Positions 45,652-54,817 of a stretch of DNA of 64,000 bases are shown one piece after another. The notes under the pieces were generated by a model that made no database searches, was not told the DNA's origin, and saw only the letters and a program-made list of their open reading frames with translations. The DNA comes from Roseicyclus amphidinii. Lineage in GTDB: Bacteria; Pseudomonadota; Alphaproteobacteria; Rhodobacterales; Rhodobacteraceae. The stretch spans positions 26,324-90,323 of the forward strand of contig NZ_JASJOE010000009.1 in the NCBI RefSeq assembly GCF_030163755.1. The letters are read 5' to 3'. The position numbers and the translations under genes are program-made. The stretch's first letter is position 1; each line of letters starts with the position of its first letter.

Positions 45652-45852
45652 ATGAAGATCATATTGATGGCGGCCCTTGGGCGGTTGGCCTATTTCGTTT
45701 CCATCTTCCTCGTCACCCTGTTCGGCCTCTACGCGTTCCACCTGTCGGTCGCCAGCCCGTTCGCCGAATTGCGCCCCGAAGATGCCGAATGGTGCCGGGA
45801 ACACACCCGATGCAGGTCCGCAGCATGCTGCCTGGACCTGTTCGGGTTCTGA
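45652..45852 (+). CDS. Small membrane protein of unknown function
   Basis: A 66-residue frame starting MKIILMAALGRLAYFVSIFL with one strong hydrophobic helix, preceded by GGAGCGGC. The C-terminal half has four Cys and acidic residues (AEWCREHTRCRSAACCLDLF). No homologue was recognised. The ribosome site, the helix and the palindrome upstream argue for it, but the call is tentative. Confidence 0.45.
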   Translation: MKIILMAALGRLAYFVSIFLVTLFGLYAFHLSVASPFAELRPEDAEWCREHTRCRSAACCLDLFGF

Positions 45853-46124
45853 CGGGCGCCCGCGCTCGTCCGGGCTGACTGTTCCGGGGGGTGGGGCGGG
45901 CGGGGCGACCGGGATGTGACCCGATGCGTTGCGCCTGATCCTGCCGGTTCGACCGGTCGTGTCCTGAACCGAAAGGATGGGCCGCCTGGAATTCGCGGAA
46001 TGCGTCGCCCCGGTGGGCCGCCACAGGCTGTCCGCCGCGCCGGTTTCCCTGCATCTGCCGCAAGCGCGGCCGTATTGTTTGAAGCGAGGGCCGCGTCGTC
46101 GCCTTGCACAGAGCGGCCGTGTGA

Positions 46125-46198
46125 TGGAGGCGAGTACCGGAATCGAACCGGTGTGGACGGATTTGCAATCCGCTGCGTCACCACTCCGCCAACTCGCC
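46125..46198 (-). tRNA. tRNA-Cys(GCA)
   Basis: The minus strand reads GGCGAGTTGGCGGAGTGG at the 5' end, anticodon loop with GCA, T loop GGTTCGATTCC and encoded CCA; GGCGAGT pairs perfectly with ACTCGCC. Confidence 0.95.
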
Positions 46199-46350
46199 AC
46201 CGTGGTGTGAGCGCCGAGGTATCGCAACTGTGCCGTCCGCGCAAGGCGGGAAAGGGGGGAAACGTCGCATCCGCGCAACCGCCCGTTGCGCGAGCCTTCG
46301 TGGTGTGCGAAGACGGCTCAAGAACAACTAGACGGATTGGTTCAGTTCCC

Positions 46351-47004
46351 ATGGCTGATTTCGCTGCGCGCCGCCGCATCATGGTCGATACACAGATCCG
46401 CCCTTCCGATGTGACCAGTTTTCCGATCATCGACGCGATGCTCAACACCCCGCGCGAGGCCTATGTGCCCGACGCCGCGCGCGACCTTGCCTATCTCGGC
46501 GGGCCGATCGCGCTGGGGGGCGGGCGGCAGCTGATGGAGCCGCGCAGCATCGGCAAGATGCTCGAGGCGCTGGATGTCACGCCCGGCGAGATGGTGCTGG
46601 AGATCGGGCCGGGCCTTGGCTACACGACCGCGCTTCTGGCGCGGATGGCCGAGGCGGTCGTCGCCGTGGAAGAGGACGAGGCGCTGGCCCGCGAGGCCGA
46701 GGCGAACCTGTCGGCGCAATCGGTCGACAACGCCGCCGTCCTGACCGGCCCGCTGGCTGACGGCAGCGCGAAGAACGCGCCATATGACGCGATCGTGATC
46801 TTCGCCGGTGTCGAAGAGATTCCCGCCGCGCTGACCGACCAGCTGCGAGACGGGGGGCGCATCATGGCAGTTTTCATGAACGGCCCGCTCGGCGAGGTGC
46901 GCACCGGTCTGAAGCTGCACGGGGATGTGTCGTGGCGGATGGAGTTCAATGCGACGGCCCCGGTCTTGCCGGGCTTCGCCCGAGCCCCCAGTTTCGAGTT
47001 CTGA
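46351..47004 (+). CDS. pcm: Protein-L-isoaspartate O-methyltransferase family protein
   Basis: A 217-residue SAM-dependent methyltransferase that repairs isoaspartyl residues in damaged proteins, or an alphaproteobacterial relative of that enzyme. VLEIGPGLGYTTALLARMA is the SAM loop, VVAVEEDEALAREAE the acidic strand, and the N-terminus MVDTQIRPSDV matches the alphaproteobacterial Pcm-like group often found directly before tolC. The frame upstream is unsupported. Confidence 0.88.
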   Translation: MADFAARRRIMVDTQIRPSDVTSFPIIDAMLNTPREAYVPDAARDLAYLGGPIALGGGRQLMEPRSIGKMLEALDVTPGEMVLEIGPGLGYTTALLARMAEAVVAVEEDEALAREAEANLSAQSVDNAAVLTGPLADGSAKNAPYDAIVIFAGVEEIPAALTDQLRDGGRIMAVFMNGPLGEVRTGLKLHGDVSWRMEFNATAPVLPGFARAPSFEF

Positions 47005-47073
47005 CAGTGACCGGCCCGACGCGTTGGGCCCATGGCCCCTGTGCGGCGGCCGGGTTTGACAAGCGAGGGTGAC

Positions 47074-48462
47074 ATGATGACGAGCGGGATCATCCGGACG
47101 GGACGCGCCGCGGTTGCGGGACTGGCGCTTGCGGCCTTTGCTGCGGGGGCGGCCGGGGCCGACAGCTTGCGCGACGCCATGGCGGACGCCTATCGCAATT
47201 CGCCGGTGCTCGAGCAGAACCGCTATCTGCTCAGGGTCAGGGACGAGGGCGTGAACCAGGCCGTCGCGCAGCTTTTGCCGACCGTCAGCTTCGCGGCCAC
47301 TGCCAGCCGCGACCTTGTCGCCGACACGACCAGTTCCACCGCGCGCCTCGTGGCCGAGATGACGCTTTATGCCGGCGGCAGCCGGGTCGCCGCCCGGCAG
47401 GCCGCCGAGGCCACGGTCGAAGCGGTGCGCCAACAGCTTGTGGCCGCGGAAAGCCAGGTTCTGCTCGATGCGGTCACCGCCTACCTGGAGGTCTGGGAGG
47501 CGCAGCAGGTCGTCTCGGTCCGGCAATCGAACGTGCGGGTTCTGACCCAGCAGCTGCGCGCCGCGCAGGACCGGTTCGAGGTGGGCGAGGACACCCGCAC
47601 CGATGTCGCGCAGGCCGAGGCGCAGCTGGCGCAGGCGCGCTCGTCGCTGGCCGCCGCCGAGGGCACGCTGATGATCGCGCGCGAGTTGTTCAACCTCGCC
47701 GTCGGGCGGTATCCGAACGGGCTTTCGGGGCCGGGCGGCCTGCCGCATCTGCCCCGCAGCGAGGAAGAGGCCGACCGCCTCGCCCGGCAGGAGCATCCCG
47801 CCATTCGCGCCGCGCAGTTCGAGGTTCGGGCCGCCGAGTTGGCGGTCGAGGAAGCGCGCGGCAACACGCGGCCGAACCTGTCGGTCGACCTGTCCGCTTC
47901 CGAGACGTTCCAAAGCCCCATTGCGTCGCAGGAAGGCTTCGGGGCCAGCCTGTCGCTGACCCTGTCGCAGCCGATCTACCAGGGCGGGCGGCTCGGCTCG
48001 TTCGAGCGGCAGGCGATGGCGCAGGCCGAGGCGACGCGCGCCAGCCTCAACCGCCAGGTGCAGGTCAACCTGCAGGCCGTGGGCAACGCCTATGCCCGGC
48101 TCAGGATCGCCAATGCGCAGATCCAGGCCTCGGACCAGCGCATCCGGGCGGCACAGCTTGCGCTCGATGGCGTGCGCGAGGAAGCATCGCTGGGCGCGCG
48201 CACCACGCTCGACGTGCTCGACGCCGAGCAGGATCTGCTCGAAGCGCGCATCAGCCGGATCGAAGCCTCGGCCGATCTTTACGCGGCGTCCTACGCGATC
48301 CTGTCGGCCAGCGGCCTTCTGACGGTGGCGCAGCTCGACCTGCCGGTCCCGCGCTACGACGTTGAGGCCTATGGCAATGCCTTCCAGCCCGGCGTGCCGC
48401 GGGTGGCTTCGCCGCAGGGCGAACGGCTGGACGGGCTGCTTCGAGCCATCGGTCGGGATTGA
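47074..48462 (+). CDS. tolC: TolC family outer-membrane protein
   Basis: Outer-membrane channel of type I secretion and drug efflux systems, 462 residues with a signal peptide ending AAGAAGA. Two repeats of the OEP domain are visible, each with long amphipathic helices (for example DEGVNQAVAQLLPTVSF and LSQPIYQGGRLGSFERQAM). It could be the exit duct for RTX proteins such as the sulfatase at 17082-19373, though no ABC exporter or adaptor is in this window. It follows the pcm-like gene after 69 bases, a pairing common in this order. Confidence 0.92.
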   Translation: MMTSGIIRTGRAAVAGLALAAFAAGAAGADSLRDAMADAYRNSPVLEQNRYLLRVRDEGVNQAVAQLLPTVSFAATASRDLVADTTSSTARLVAEMTLYAGGSRVAARQAAEATVEAVRQQLVAAESQVLLDAVTAYLEVWEAQQVVSVRQSNVRVLTQQLRAAQDRFEVGEDTRTDVAQAEAQLAQARSSLAAAEGTLMIARELFNLAVGRYPNGLSGPGGLPHLPRSEEEADRLARQEHPAIRAAQFEVRAAELAVEEARGNTRPNLSVDLSASETFQSPIASQEGFGASLSLTLSQPIYQGGRLGSFERQAMAQAEATRASLNRQVQVNLQAVGNAYARLRIANAQIQASDQRIRAAQLALDGVREEASLGARTTLDVLDAEQDLLEARISRIEASADLYAASYAILSASGLLTVAQLDLPVPRYDVEAYGNAFQPGVPRVASPQGERLDGLLRAIGRD

Positions 48463-48631
48463 CGGACGGGCCGCAAGCGCCCGGAATTTAGGGTCAATTC
48501 CAGCTATCCGTTGTTTCGGGGCGCGTCTGCCGCTATTCTCGTGGAAAATGCCCCCGCCCGAGGGGTCGCAGGTCACGCCCGGCGGCGTCCGGTCCGTGCG
48601 CCTTGAACGGGGTGACGAGGAGTGAGCGGTC

Positions 48632-49777
48632 ATGTCTGACCCGGCAAAATCAGCGGCTGAAATCGAGGACGTTCTGACGTCGATCCGGCGTCTCGTGTCC
48701 GATACGTCCCAGCCGGACAGGCGCACCGGGCCGTCTGCCGGCAAGCTGGTGCTCACCCCGGCCCTGCGCGTGGCCGAGCCCGATGACCCATGGGTTCCGG
48801 TGCCCCCGGCGGCCGATGCGGCCGACGCGGCCGACGCGCCTCGGGATGCGACGCAGGCCGCACCGGACGAGGGCGATGATCCCGCCTGGGGGCTGGAGGA
48901 TCGGCTGGCCGATTGGGGCGAGATCGAGGAAAGCGCCCAAGAGGCCGTCGCCGAGGCCATGGCCGAAATCGGCAAGGCCGATGGGCCGGGTGCCGCGGGT
49001 CAGGCGTTGCAGGACAACCCGCAGGCAATCGATGATCGGGTGGACGTGGCCGAAGCGACGGATGCCTTCGACCTGTCGGCGCTTGCGCCGTTCGGTGCTG
49101 ATGCCGCGTCCGATGCGCCCGCGGGCGGGTTCGAACCCGAAACCGGCGATGCCGATTGGCCTGATCCGGGCGCGGACAGCGCGCTGCGCGACCTTGCCGC
49201 GGCCCGTTTCGGGGCCGGCGCCCCCGAGGCCGGGGTGGATGCACCCTTGGCTGACAGCCCCGACGGCGACGCGCCGCAGGATGCGGCAGAGGACCGCTTG
49301 GCACCGGCCGAGACCGACGACGCAGCTTCAGACGACACCGCTCGAGACGAGGGCGTCGAATTGGATGACCCCGTGATGACCAAGTCCGAACCTGCCCCCG
49401 AATCCCCGCCCGAGTCCCCGCCCGAGGCGGACAAAGCGCAGGATGCGGGCACGGAACCCGCGGCATTCACGCCGATCTTTTCTCGCCGACCGGACGGCGG
49501 CGGTGGGGGCCGCGATGCCGACCCCTCGGCCAAGGCAACGGATGCGGCAGAGGCCGAGGACGACGACGATGTCGAAGACCTCGGAGAGGCGCTTTCGCCC
49601 TTCAGCTTCCCCGACGCCGAGGATGGCATCCTCGACGAGGAAACGCTGCGCGAGATCGTCGCCGAGGTGGTGCGGCAAGAACTGCAGGGCGCGCTGGGGC
49701 AGCGCATCACCCGCAACGTGCGCAAGATGGTGCGGCGCGAGATCCGCCTGGCGCTGGCCGCCGACGACCTCGAGTGA
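48632..49777 (+). CDS. PopZ-like polar organising protein (DUF2497)
   Basis: A 381-residue acidic, largely disordered protein rich in Ala, Asp, Pro and Glu. The N-terminal helix AAEIEDVLTSIRRLVSD and the C-terminal LDEETLREIVAEVVRQELQG followed by TRNVRKMVRREI are the DUF2497/PopZ signatures, involved in self-assembly into polar condensates that anchor the chromosome origin. The linker is longer than in Caulobacter PopZ. Sits beyond tolC after 169 bases. Confidence 0.85.
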   Translation: MSDPAKSAAEIEDVLTSIRRLVSDTSQPDRRTGPSAGKLVLTPALRVAEPDDPWVPVPPAADAADAADAPRDATQAAPDEGDDPAWGLEDRLADWGEIEESAQEAVAEAMAEIGKADGPGAAGQALQDNPQAIDDRVDVAEATDAFDLSALAPFGADAASDAPAGGFEPETGDADWPDPGADSALRDLAAARFGAGAPEAGVDAPLADSPDGDAPQDAAEDRLAPAETDDAASDDTARDEGVELDDPVMTKSEPAPESPPESPPEADKAQDAGTEPAAFTPIFSRRPDGGGGGRDADPSAKATDAAEAEDDDDVEDLGEALSPFSFPDAEDGILDEETLREIVAEVVRQELQGALGQRITRNVRKMVRREIRLALAADDLE

Positions 49778-49831
49778 CCGGGGCGCGCGCCTGTCCCTTG
49801 ACCGCCGCGGCCGGCGACCGATCTTGATGTC

Positions 49832-50695
49832 ATGTTCCCGATCCGCGATCACAACCCTTCGAACCGCACGCCCTTCGTCACCTGGGGGCTGATCATCCTC
49901 AACGTGGCCATCTTCTTCGGCTACTATCCAGAGCGGGCGGGGTCCGAGGTGCTGTTGTCGGCCTTCTTCGCCGATTGGGCGCTTGTCCCGGCCGAGGTTC
50001 TGGCCGGGCAGGACATGCACACCATGCTGACCTCCATGTTCCTGCACGGCGGGTGGATGCACCTGATCGGCAACATGCTGTTCCTGTGGATCTTCGGCGA
50101 CAACATGGAAGACCTGCTGGGGCATCTGGGTTTTCTGGCCTTCTACCTCGTCTCGGGGCTGGGCGCGGCGGCGGGGCAGATCCTGGCCGATACCGGTTCG
50201 ACCATCCCGATGGTCGGTGCGTCGGGGGCCATCGCGGGGGTGATGGGGGGCTACCTGCTGTTCTTTCCGCGGGCGCGGATCGACGTGCTGGTGATCATCT
50301 TCATTCTGATCAAGATCTTCACCATCCCGGCATGGCTGATGCTGGGGCTGTGGTTCGGGCTGCAGCTTGTGAACGGGCTGTCGATGGACGTGGCGGGCGG
50401 TGGCGTCGCCTATTGGGCGCACGCGGGCGGTTTCGTGGCGGGGGCGGTTCTGGTGCTGCCCGCCTGGCTGCGCCGCGGCGGTCCCGCCTTCTGGAGCAGG
50501 TGGCACGGCCGCCCCCCGCATGACGAGGTGTCCTACGTGGTGGAGCGTCGGCGCACGAGCCCCATCCCCCGCGTGCGCCGTGTCACCACCAACGAAACCG
50601 GCGGTCATGTCGCCCGCGGCGACCTGTCCCGCATCCCGCGCAGCGGCACCCGCCGCGGTGGCGGCGGTTCACCGTGGCGCGGAGGGCGCGGGTAG
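49832..50695 (+). CDS. Rhomboid family intramembrane serine protease
   Basis: A 287-residue protein with six membrane helices. The catalytic dyad is visible as GASGAIAG (Ser131) and YWAHAGGF (His197), and HGGWMHLIGNMLFLWIFGDN is the L1/helix 2 signature. After the last helix a basic, Arg/Gly-rich cytoplasmic tail of about 80 residues follows, ending in GGGGSPWRGGRG. It cleaves membrane proteins; targets are unknown. Confidence 0.92.
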   Translation: MFPIRDHNPSNRTPFVTWGLIILNVAIFFGYYPERAGSEVLLSAFFADWALVPAEVLAGQDMHTMLTSMFLHGGWMHLIGNMLFLWIFGDNMEDLLGHLGFLAFYLVSGLGAAAGQILADTGSTIPMVGASGAIAGVMGGYLLFFPRARIDVLVIIFILIKIFTIPAWLMLGLWFGLQLVNGLSMDVAGGGVAYWAHAGGFVAGAVLVLPAWLRRGGPAFWSRWHGRPPHDEVSYVVERRRTSPIPRVRRVTTNETGGHVARGDLSRIPRSGTRRGGGGSPWRGGRG

Positions 50696-50936
50696 GTCGC
50701 GGGCCGACCCGACAGCGCAGAGATGCGGCAGTTTTGTGGCGGAACCTTGATGGCTGCGTGACCGTTCCTATATATCGCGTTGACGACTTACCCAGCCTAC
50801 CGGACCCTGTGCGTTTTTGATGAATGCTATGCGTGTGGTGAATACCACATATGCAGAATTCGCATCACAGAATCGCCGTGAATTCGGGCACAAGCAACGT
50901 CACGCCGACATGCAAGAGCAAAAAAAGGACGACGAA

Positions 50937-51254
50937 ATGCGAGATTTCGTTGATGGCACGGCCTTCAACTTCGAACAGGGTCAACGGGCGCGCAAGCTGT
51001 TTGCCGCCGTGGTCCTCGCTGCGCTTGATGATGCCATTGCCGACGACAAGAAATACGGCAACGGGCCGGATCAGATCGCCCGCTGGGCACGCTCGCGCGA
51101 TGGGCGCGAAGTGCTGTCCTGCGCCGGGATCGATCCCAACGAGCGTGTTGTGCAGGGCCTGATGGCCTTCGTCGCGCAGGGTGTGCGCACCTCGGTCGCC
51201 CTCAGCCGCGAAGAGAGCGAACGCCGCCACCAGGCCGAGGCGGAAGCCGCCTGA
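50937..51254 (+). CDS. DUF6280 family protein
   Basis: A 105-residue acidic-to-neutral helical protein beginning MRDFVDGTAFNFEQGQRARKL, which I recognise as the Rhodobacterales DUF6280 family; function unknown. The frame continues upstream to 50817, but AAAGGA at proper distance before 50937 and the family-like start favour the shorter form. A strong terminator follows. Confidence 0.75.
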   Translation: MRDFVDGTAFNFEQGQRARKLFAAVVLAALDDAIADDKKYGNGPDQIARWARSRDGREVLSCAGIDPNERVVQGLMAFVAQGVRTSVALSREESERRHQAEAEAA

Positions 51255-51284
51255 CCGGCCGCGACAGCGGCCCGGCCATGAGAG

Positions 51285-51310
51285 ACGCGCCCCACCGAGG
51301 GCGCGTTTTT
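51285..51310 (+). terminator. Rho-independent terminator after the DUF6280 gene
   Basis: A perfect 8-bp stem (ACGCGCCC with GGGCGCGT) with a 6-base loop is followed by TTTT, 30 bases after the stop codon. Confidence 0.88.
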
Positions 51311-51344
51311 CGTTTCGGGGGGGGGCGGTGGTGCGCTGCCCCGG

Positions 51345-51411
51345 CCCGGCCTCAAGCAGCGCGAAGCGCGGTAGGCGCACCCGGCCTCAAGTAGCCCAAA
51401 GGGCGGTAGGC
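51345..51411. repeat. Tandem pair of 32-base repeats with covarying stem
   Basis: Two units at 51345-51376 and 51380-51411 share CCCGGCCTCAAG at the start and GCGGTAGGC at the end. Between these the first has GCGC-GAA-GCGC and the second GCCC-AAA-GGGC, so the paired bases differ together and a short hairpin is kept in both. It lies between the terminator and the 3' end of tRNA-Leu. Purpose unknown. Confidence 0.8.
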
Positions 51412-51421
51412 CAAGAAACAG

Positions 51422-51508
51422 TGGTGCGGGCGGTGGGACTCGAACCCACACGGCACGAAGGCCCACGGATTTTAAGTCCGATATGTCTACCAATTCCATC
51501 ACGCCCGC
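51422..51508 (-). tRNA. tRNA-Leu(TAA)
   Basis: The minus strand reads GCGGGCGTGATGGAATTGG, a long variable arm typical of Leu tRNAs, anticodon TAA within GGACTTAAAATCC, T loop GGTTCGAGTCC and encoded CCA. 87 bases. Confidence 0.95.
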
Positions 51509-51703
51509 ATCGTGGCGCATGGCTAACCGGTTGCGGCTGGCTTGGCAATCGACCGGACCCCGGATCGGGCCGGCCCGATCCCGGCGGAGACGCGCGACCC
51601 GTTGGAGCTGCGCGGCGTCTTGCGACAGATCAAGGCAAGACGCCGCGGGTTCTGTGCATCATGGCCCCGGTCGACCGACCCCGAGGATGCCGAGGAGAGG
51701 GTC

Positions 51704-52495
51704 ATGTTCCTGCGAAACCGGGATACGGTTACCGTATCTCCCCCCACCTTCGACCGGTCCGCCTTTGCGCTGACCGATGCCGCGCTGCCCGCGCCCCATG
51801 CGCCCTACGACCGGGACTGGCTGATGGCGCGGTTTGCCGAGGGGCTTCAGATCCGAATGCTGAAACCGCCCCACGAGGGGTTCGTGATGTTCCAGCCGGG
51901 CCGGTTGGCCTGGCGGCCGCTGGACGGGGCCGAGCGGGCGGTGGTGATCCACGACCTGCGCGCCGGGCCGGGTGCGCTGGCGCGCGAGAACGCGGCGCGG
52001 CTCTGGGCGGTGGCGGGCGATTTCGCGCGGTATTACGGCTATGCCGCGGTCCTTGCGCTGATGGGCGAGGGGGCCGGGCTGGTCTCGCCCGCGGTCGCGC
52101 CGGGGCGAGGGTGGTTGTGTTTCGACAGGGGCCCATGCGGTGCGCGCGTGGTGGGGCAGGTGTTGCAGGGGCCCCTTGCTCTGCCCGGCTTGCCGCGGGA
52201 TTGGGCGCAGCGGGCCGCAGGGCTGGGTCCCGGCCTTGTCATCCAGACCACCGGCGAAAGCGGCCACCTCGAGCAGCTCGCCCGCGACAGGGTCGCGGCC
52301 CTTGCGGCGCGCGGCGTTGCGGTGCGGCACGACCGGCTGACCGATCCCGAAAGTCTGCGCGCCCGCGCGCTCGGTCCCGGCGCGGTCTACACGGTCGCCT
52401 GTGGCGGGCGGGTCATCGGCGGGGCCGAGCTTGGCCCCGATGACATGCTGCGCGCGGTGGCAGGGGGTGCTGCCCCCGCTCAAAGCCCCTCGTAG
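51704..52495 (+). CDS. Hypothetical protein with possible YoaP-like architecture
   Basis: 263 residues from an ATG with GAGGAGAGGG upstream. The N-terminal 130 residues ([24 protein letters not shown], seen as [12 protein letters not shown] and AWRPLDG) recall GNAT acetyltransferases of the YoaP type, but the acetyl-CoA binding GxGxG/A signature is not evident. The C-terminal half looks thioredoxin-like without a CxxC. It overlaps the convergent apt gene by 16 bases at the 3' ends. Function unassigned. Confidence 0.55.
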   Translation: MFLRNRDTVTVSPPTFDRSAFALTDAALPAPHAPYDRDWLMARFAEGLQIRMLKPPHEGFVMFQPGRLAWRPLDGAERAVVIHDLRAGPGALARENAARLWAVAGDFARYYGYAAVLALMGEGAGLVSPAVAPGRGWLCFDRGPCGARVVGQVLQGPLALPGLPRDWAQRAAGLGPGLVIQTTGESGHLEQLARDRVAALAARGVAVRHDRLTDPESLRARALGPGAVYTVACGGRVIGGAELGPDDMLRAVAGGAAPAQSPS

Positions 52496-53019
52496 CTGCA
52501 GATCGCGTGAACGGGCACGCCCATCGCCGCCAGCTTGGCGCGCCCGCCGAGGTCGGGCAGGTCGACCACGAAGGCGCAGCCCACCACCTCGCCGCCCAGC
52601 CGCTCGATCAGCTTGATGCCGGCCTCGGCGGTGCCGCCGGTCGCCAGCAGGTCATCGACGATCAGCACCTTCTGCCCGGCCTCGACCGCGTCGTCGTGGA
52701 TCTCGACCACGGCCTCGCCGTATTCCAGCTGGTAAGCCTGTTCGATGGTCTTCGCGGGCAGCTTGCCCTTCTTGCGCACCGGCACGAAGCCCTTGGAGAG
52801 CTGGTGCGCCACTGCGCCGCCAAGGATGAAGCCGCGCGCCTCTAGCCCCGCGACAAGGTCGATCTGCTCGCCCACGAAGGGCGACAGCAGCTGATCGACG
52901 GCCAGGCGAAAGCCGCGCGCGTCCTGGAACAGGGTCGTCACGTCGCGGAACAGGATCCCCTCATGCGGGAAATCCGGGATGGTGCGGATATAGTCCTGCA
53001 CGGACTTGTGGCTGGGCAT
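52480..53019 (-). CDS. apt: Adenine phosphoribosyltransferase
   Basis: 179-residue type I phosphoribosyltransferase that makes AMP from adenine and PRPP. The PRPP-binding [17 protein letters not shown] is near residue 118 and [20 protein letters not shown] is the N-terminal Apt signature, with [14 protein letters not shown]. Adenine may come from the MTA phosphorylase gene 1.8 kb upstream on the same strand. Confidence 0.95.
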   Translation of the reverse strand: MPSHKSVQDYIRTIPDFPHEGILFRDVTTLFQDARGFRLAVDQLLSPFVGEQIDLVAGLEARGFILGGAVAHQLSKGFVPVRKKGKLPAKTIEQAYQLEYGEAVVEIHDDAVEAGQKVLIVDDLLATGGTAEAGIKLIERLGGEVVGCAFVVDLPDLGGRAKLAAMGVPVHAICSYEGL

Positions 53020-53051
53020 GGCGGTGGTGGTCCTTTCGGGGCGTAGGTCGT

Positions 53052-53720
53052 TCAGCGGCGGGGATAATGGCGGCGGAGGGCGGCGGCGTCCTGCCCGCGC
53101 AGCCAGACGGTTGAGTTGCCCGTTTCCGAAAAGATCGAACGGGCGTAGGCGGGCGAGGCGATGTCGGTCGGCAGACCCATGGCCTGCACCAGTTCCTCGA
53201 GCACGACCGAGGCGATCTCGCGGCGGCGGATGTCCTGGCTGATGGCGATGGCCGCGGCGGTGATATCGCCGCCGCGCGAGCGCAGCGCGACGCGGGCTAT
53301 GGCGATCTCGGCCCCGTCCAGTTCGGCCACCGAGGTGCCGTCGATCCGTCCGCCTTGCGGCGTGGCCACGAGGTAGACCGGGACGTCGAGCGCGCCCTCG
53401 TAGGCGCGGCTCAGGAACAGCGCGGCCCCGCTGGCGTTGATCTCGGCGATGGCGTCGTCCAGCGCGCGGTCCACGAGGTCGAGCTTGTAGCCCGGGAAAC
53501 TCGCCGCGATATCCGCTATGCCGACGCGCAGGCGCAGGCGGCGCTCCTCGGGCCAGCGGATGACGGGTTTGGCGCAGTCGCCGCCGGGCGGCGCGGCGCA
53601 GGAGACGATGCGGTAGAACTCCGCGTCCGAGACGAGATCGGGCACCTCGATGAACTCCTGCGCGCCCAGTCGTGGCGCGAGGAGCAGGAGACCGAAGCAG
53701 AGACAGGTCAGGAGCCGCAT
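53052..53720 (-). CDS. DUF2927 domain secreted protein
   Basis: A 222-residue protein with signal peptide ending [12 protein letters not shown]. The second half has the DUF2927 pattern: [20 protein letters not shown], then [18 protein letters not shown], resembling a degenerate metalloprotease (the usual HExxH is replaced by LEELVQA). Probably periplasmic. It lies 32 bases upstream of apt on the same strand and may share its promoter. Confidence 0.8.
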   Translation of the reverse strand: MRLLTCLCFGLLLLAPRLGAQEFIEVPDLVSDAEFYRIVSCAAPPGGDCAKPVIRWPEERRLRLRVGIADIAASFPGYKLDLVDRALDDAIAEINASGAALFLSRAYEGALDVPVYLVATPQGGRIDGTSVAELDGAEIAIARVALRSRGGDITAAAIAISQDIRRREIASVVLEELVQAMGLPTDIASPAYARSIFSETGNSTVWLRGQDAAALRRHYPRR

Positions 53721-53812
53721 GGCCCCAACTGAAGCCAAGCGCCGCCGGGGTGCAAGCGGGCGGCGCGTCGCGCGGTGGTGCCTGTTGCGCGAAGACCGCG
53801 GGGCACGCGTGC

Positions 53813-54718
53813 TCAGGGCGAAAGGTGGCGCGCGAGAAAGGCAAGCACGGCCGCGCGCATGGCGGGCGTTTCCCGGTGGCCCGTGTCGGGGTCCACATGC
53901 AGCGCCAGTCGGTCGGGCGTGTCCGCGTAGGCCGCGCGCAGGCGCGCAAGCGCTGGGTCGCGCGCGGTCTCGGGTGTCAGCGGGTCGGCGGCCCCGATGC
54001 ACACCAGCTGCGGCCGCGGCGCGACAAGGGCCGCGACATCGCCCGTGTCGCCCTCGGCCAACAGGCCCGGAACCGTCATGTAGGGGCCATGCAGGTCATG
54101 CGCGCCGGACGCGATCAGCGGCGCGAGATCGGCGAAGACGCATAGATGCGCGCAGGCGGCCACCCGTGGCTCCAGCGCGGCCAGCCAATAGGCATGGGTG
54201 CCGCCCATCGACAGGCCCAGCGCGGCGATGCGGCGCGCGTCGATCTCGGGGCGGGCGGCGAGCCAGTCGAACGCGGCGGACAACTCGGCCAGCATCTGCC
54301 CCATGAGCGTGCGCCCCTGCCAGTGCAGGGCCTTGGCGAGCGCGGCCTCCGGCCCCTCGGCCTGCCGCCCGCCGAAGGGGGCGAGGTCGATGCACAGGCT
54401 TGCGATGCCGCGCTCGGCCAGCGCGGGGCCGTAGGGTGACACGAGGGCAGGGCGGCCGAGGATCAGCTCCTCCGCGCCGCAGTCAAAGCGGTTGCCATGG
54501 GCGTGGCAGTAGAGCACGGCGGGGAAGGGGCCGGGGCCCTCGGGGCAAAGGTAAAGGCCCGGCACCTCTGCCGCGCCGATGCGCAGCAACAGCCGGGTGA
54601 GGGCGTTCGGCCCCTGCGCTTCGGTCGTGCCCGTGATGGTCCCCGCGGTCCGGGTCGGGCCGCCCGGCAAGCCCAGCAGGTGCCACAAACGCCCGCGGGT
54701 CAGCGGCCCCTCAGTCAT
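53813..54718 (-). CDS. Alpha/beta hydrolase (dienelactone hydrolase-like)
   Basis: 301 residues. The nucleophile elbow GLSMGG has Ser170; an HG-type oxyanion region ([13 protein letters not shown]) and a late Asp/His (GAADPLTP and DTGHRETP) complete the catalytic set. There is no signal peptide. The family hydrolyses esters, lactones or peptides; substrate unknown. Start at 54718 is preferred over 54760 by family length, though no strong ribosome site was seen. Confidence 0.78.
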   Translation of the reverse strand: MTEGPLTRGRLWHLLGLPGGPTRTAGTITGTTEAQGPNALTRLLLRIGAAEVPGLYLCPEGPGPFPAVLYCHAHGNRFDCGAEELILGRPALVSPYGPALAERGIASLCIDLAPFGGRQAEGPEAALAKALHWQGRTLMGQMLAELSAAFDWLAARPEIDARRIAALGLSMGGTHAYWLAALEPRVAACAHLCVFADLAPLIASGAHDLHGPYMTVPGLLAEGDTGDVAALVAPRPQLVCIGAADPLTPETARDPALARLRAAYADTPDRLALHVDPDTGHRETPAMRAAVLAFLARHLSP

Positions 54719-54817
54719 GGCGCGCAAGCCGGGTGAACCCCGCCGGTCCGGTGGCGACACCCTGCGCTGCAGCCGTGCCCCGGGGCGGTGCGGCCAACGC
54801 GTCCCGCTGCGCCGCGG

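Noticed and set aside
51204..51421. Region after the DUF6280 gene considered as a small coding gene
   Set aside because: It is taken up by a terminator and the tandem repeat pair; open frames there have no ribosome site.
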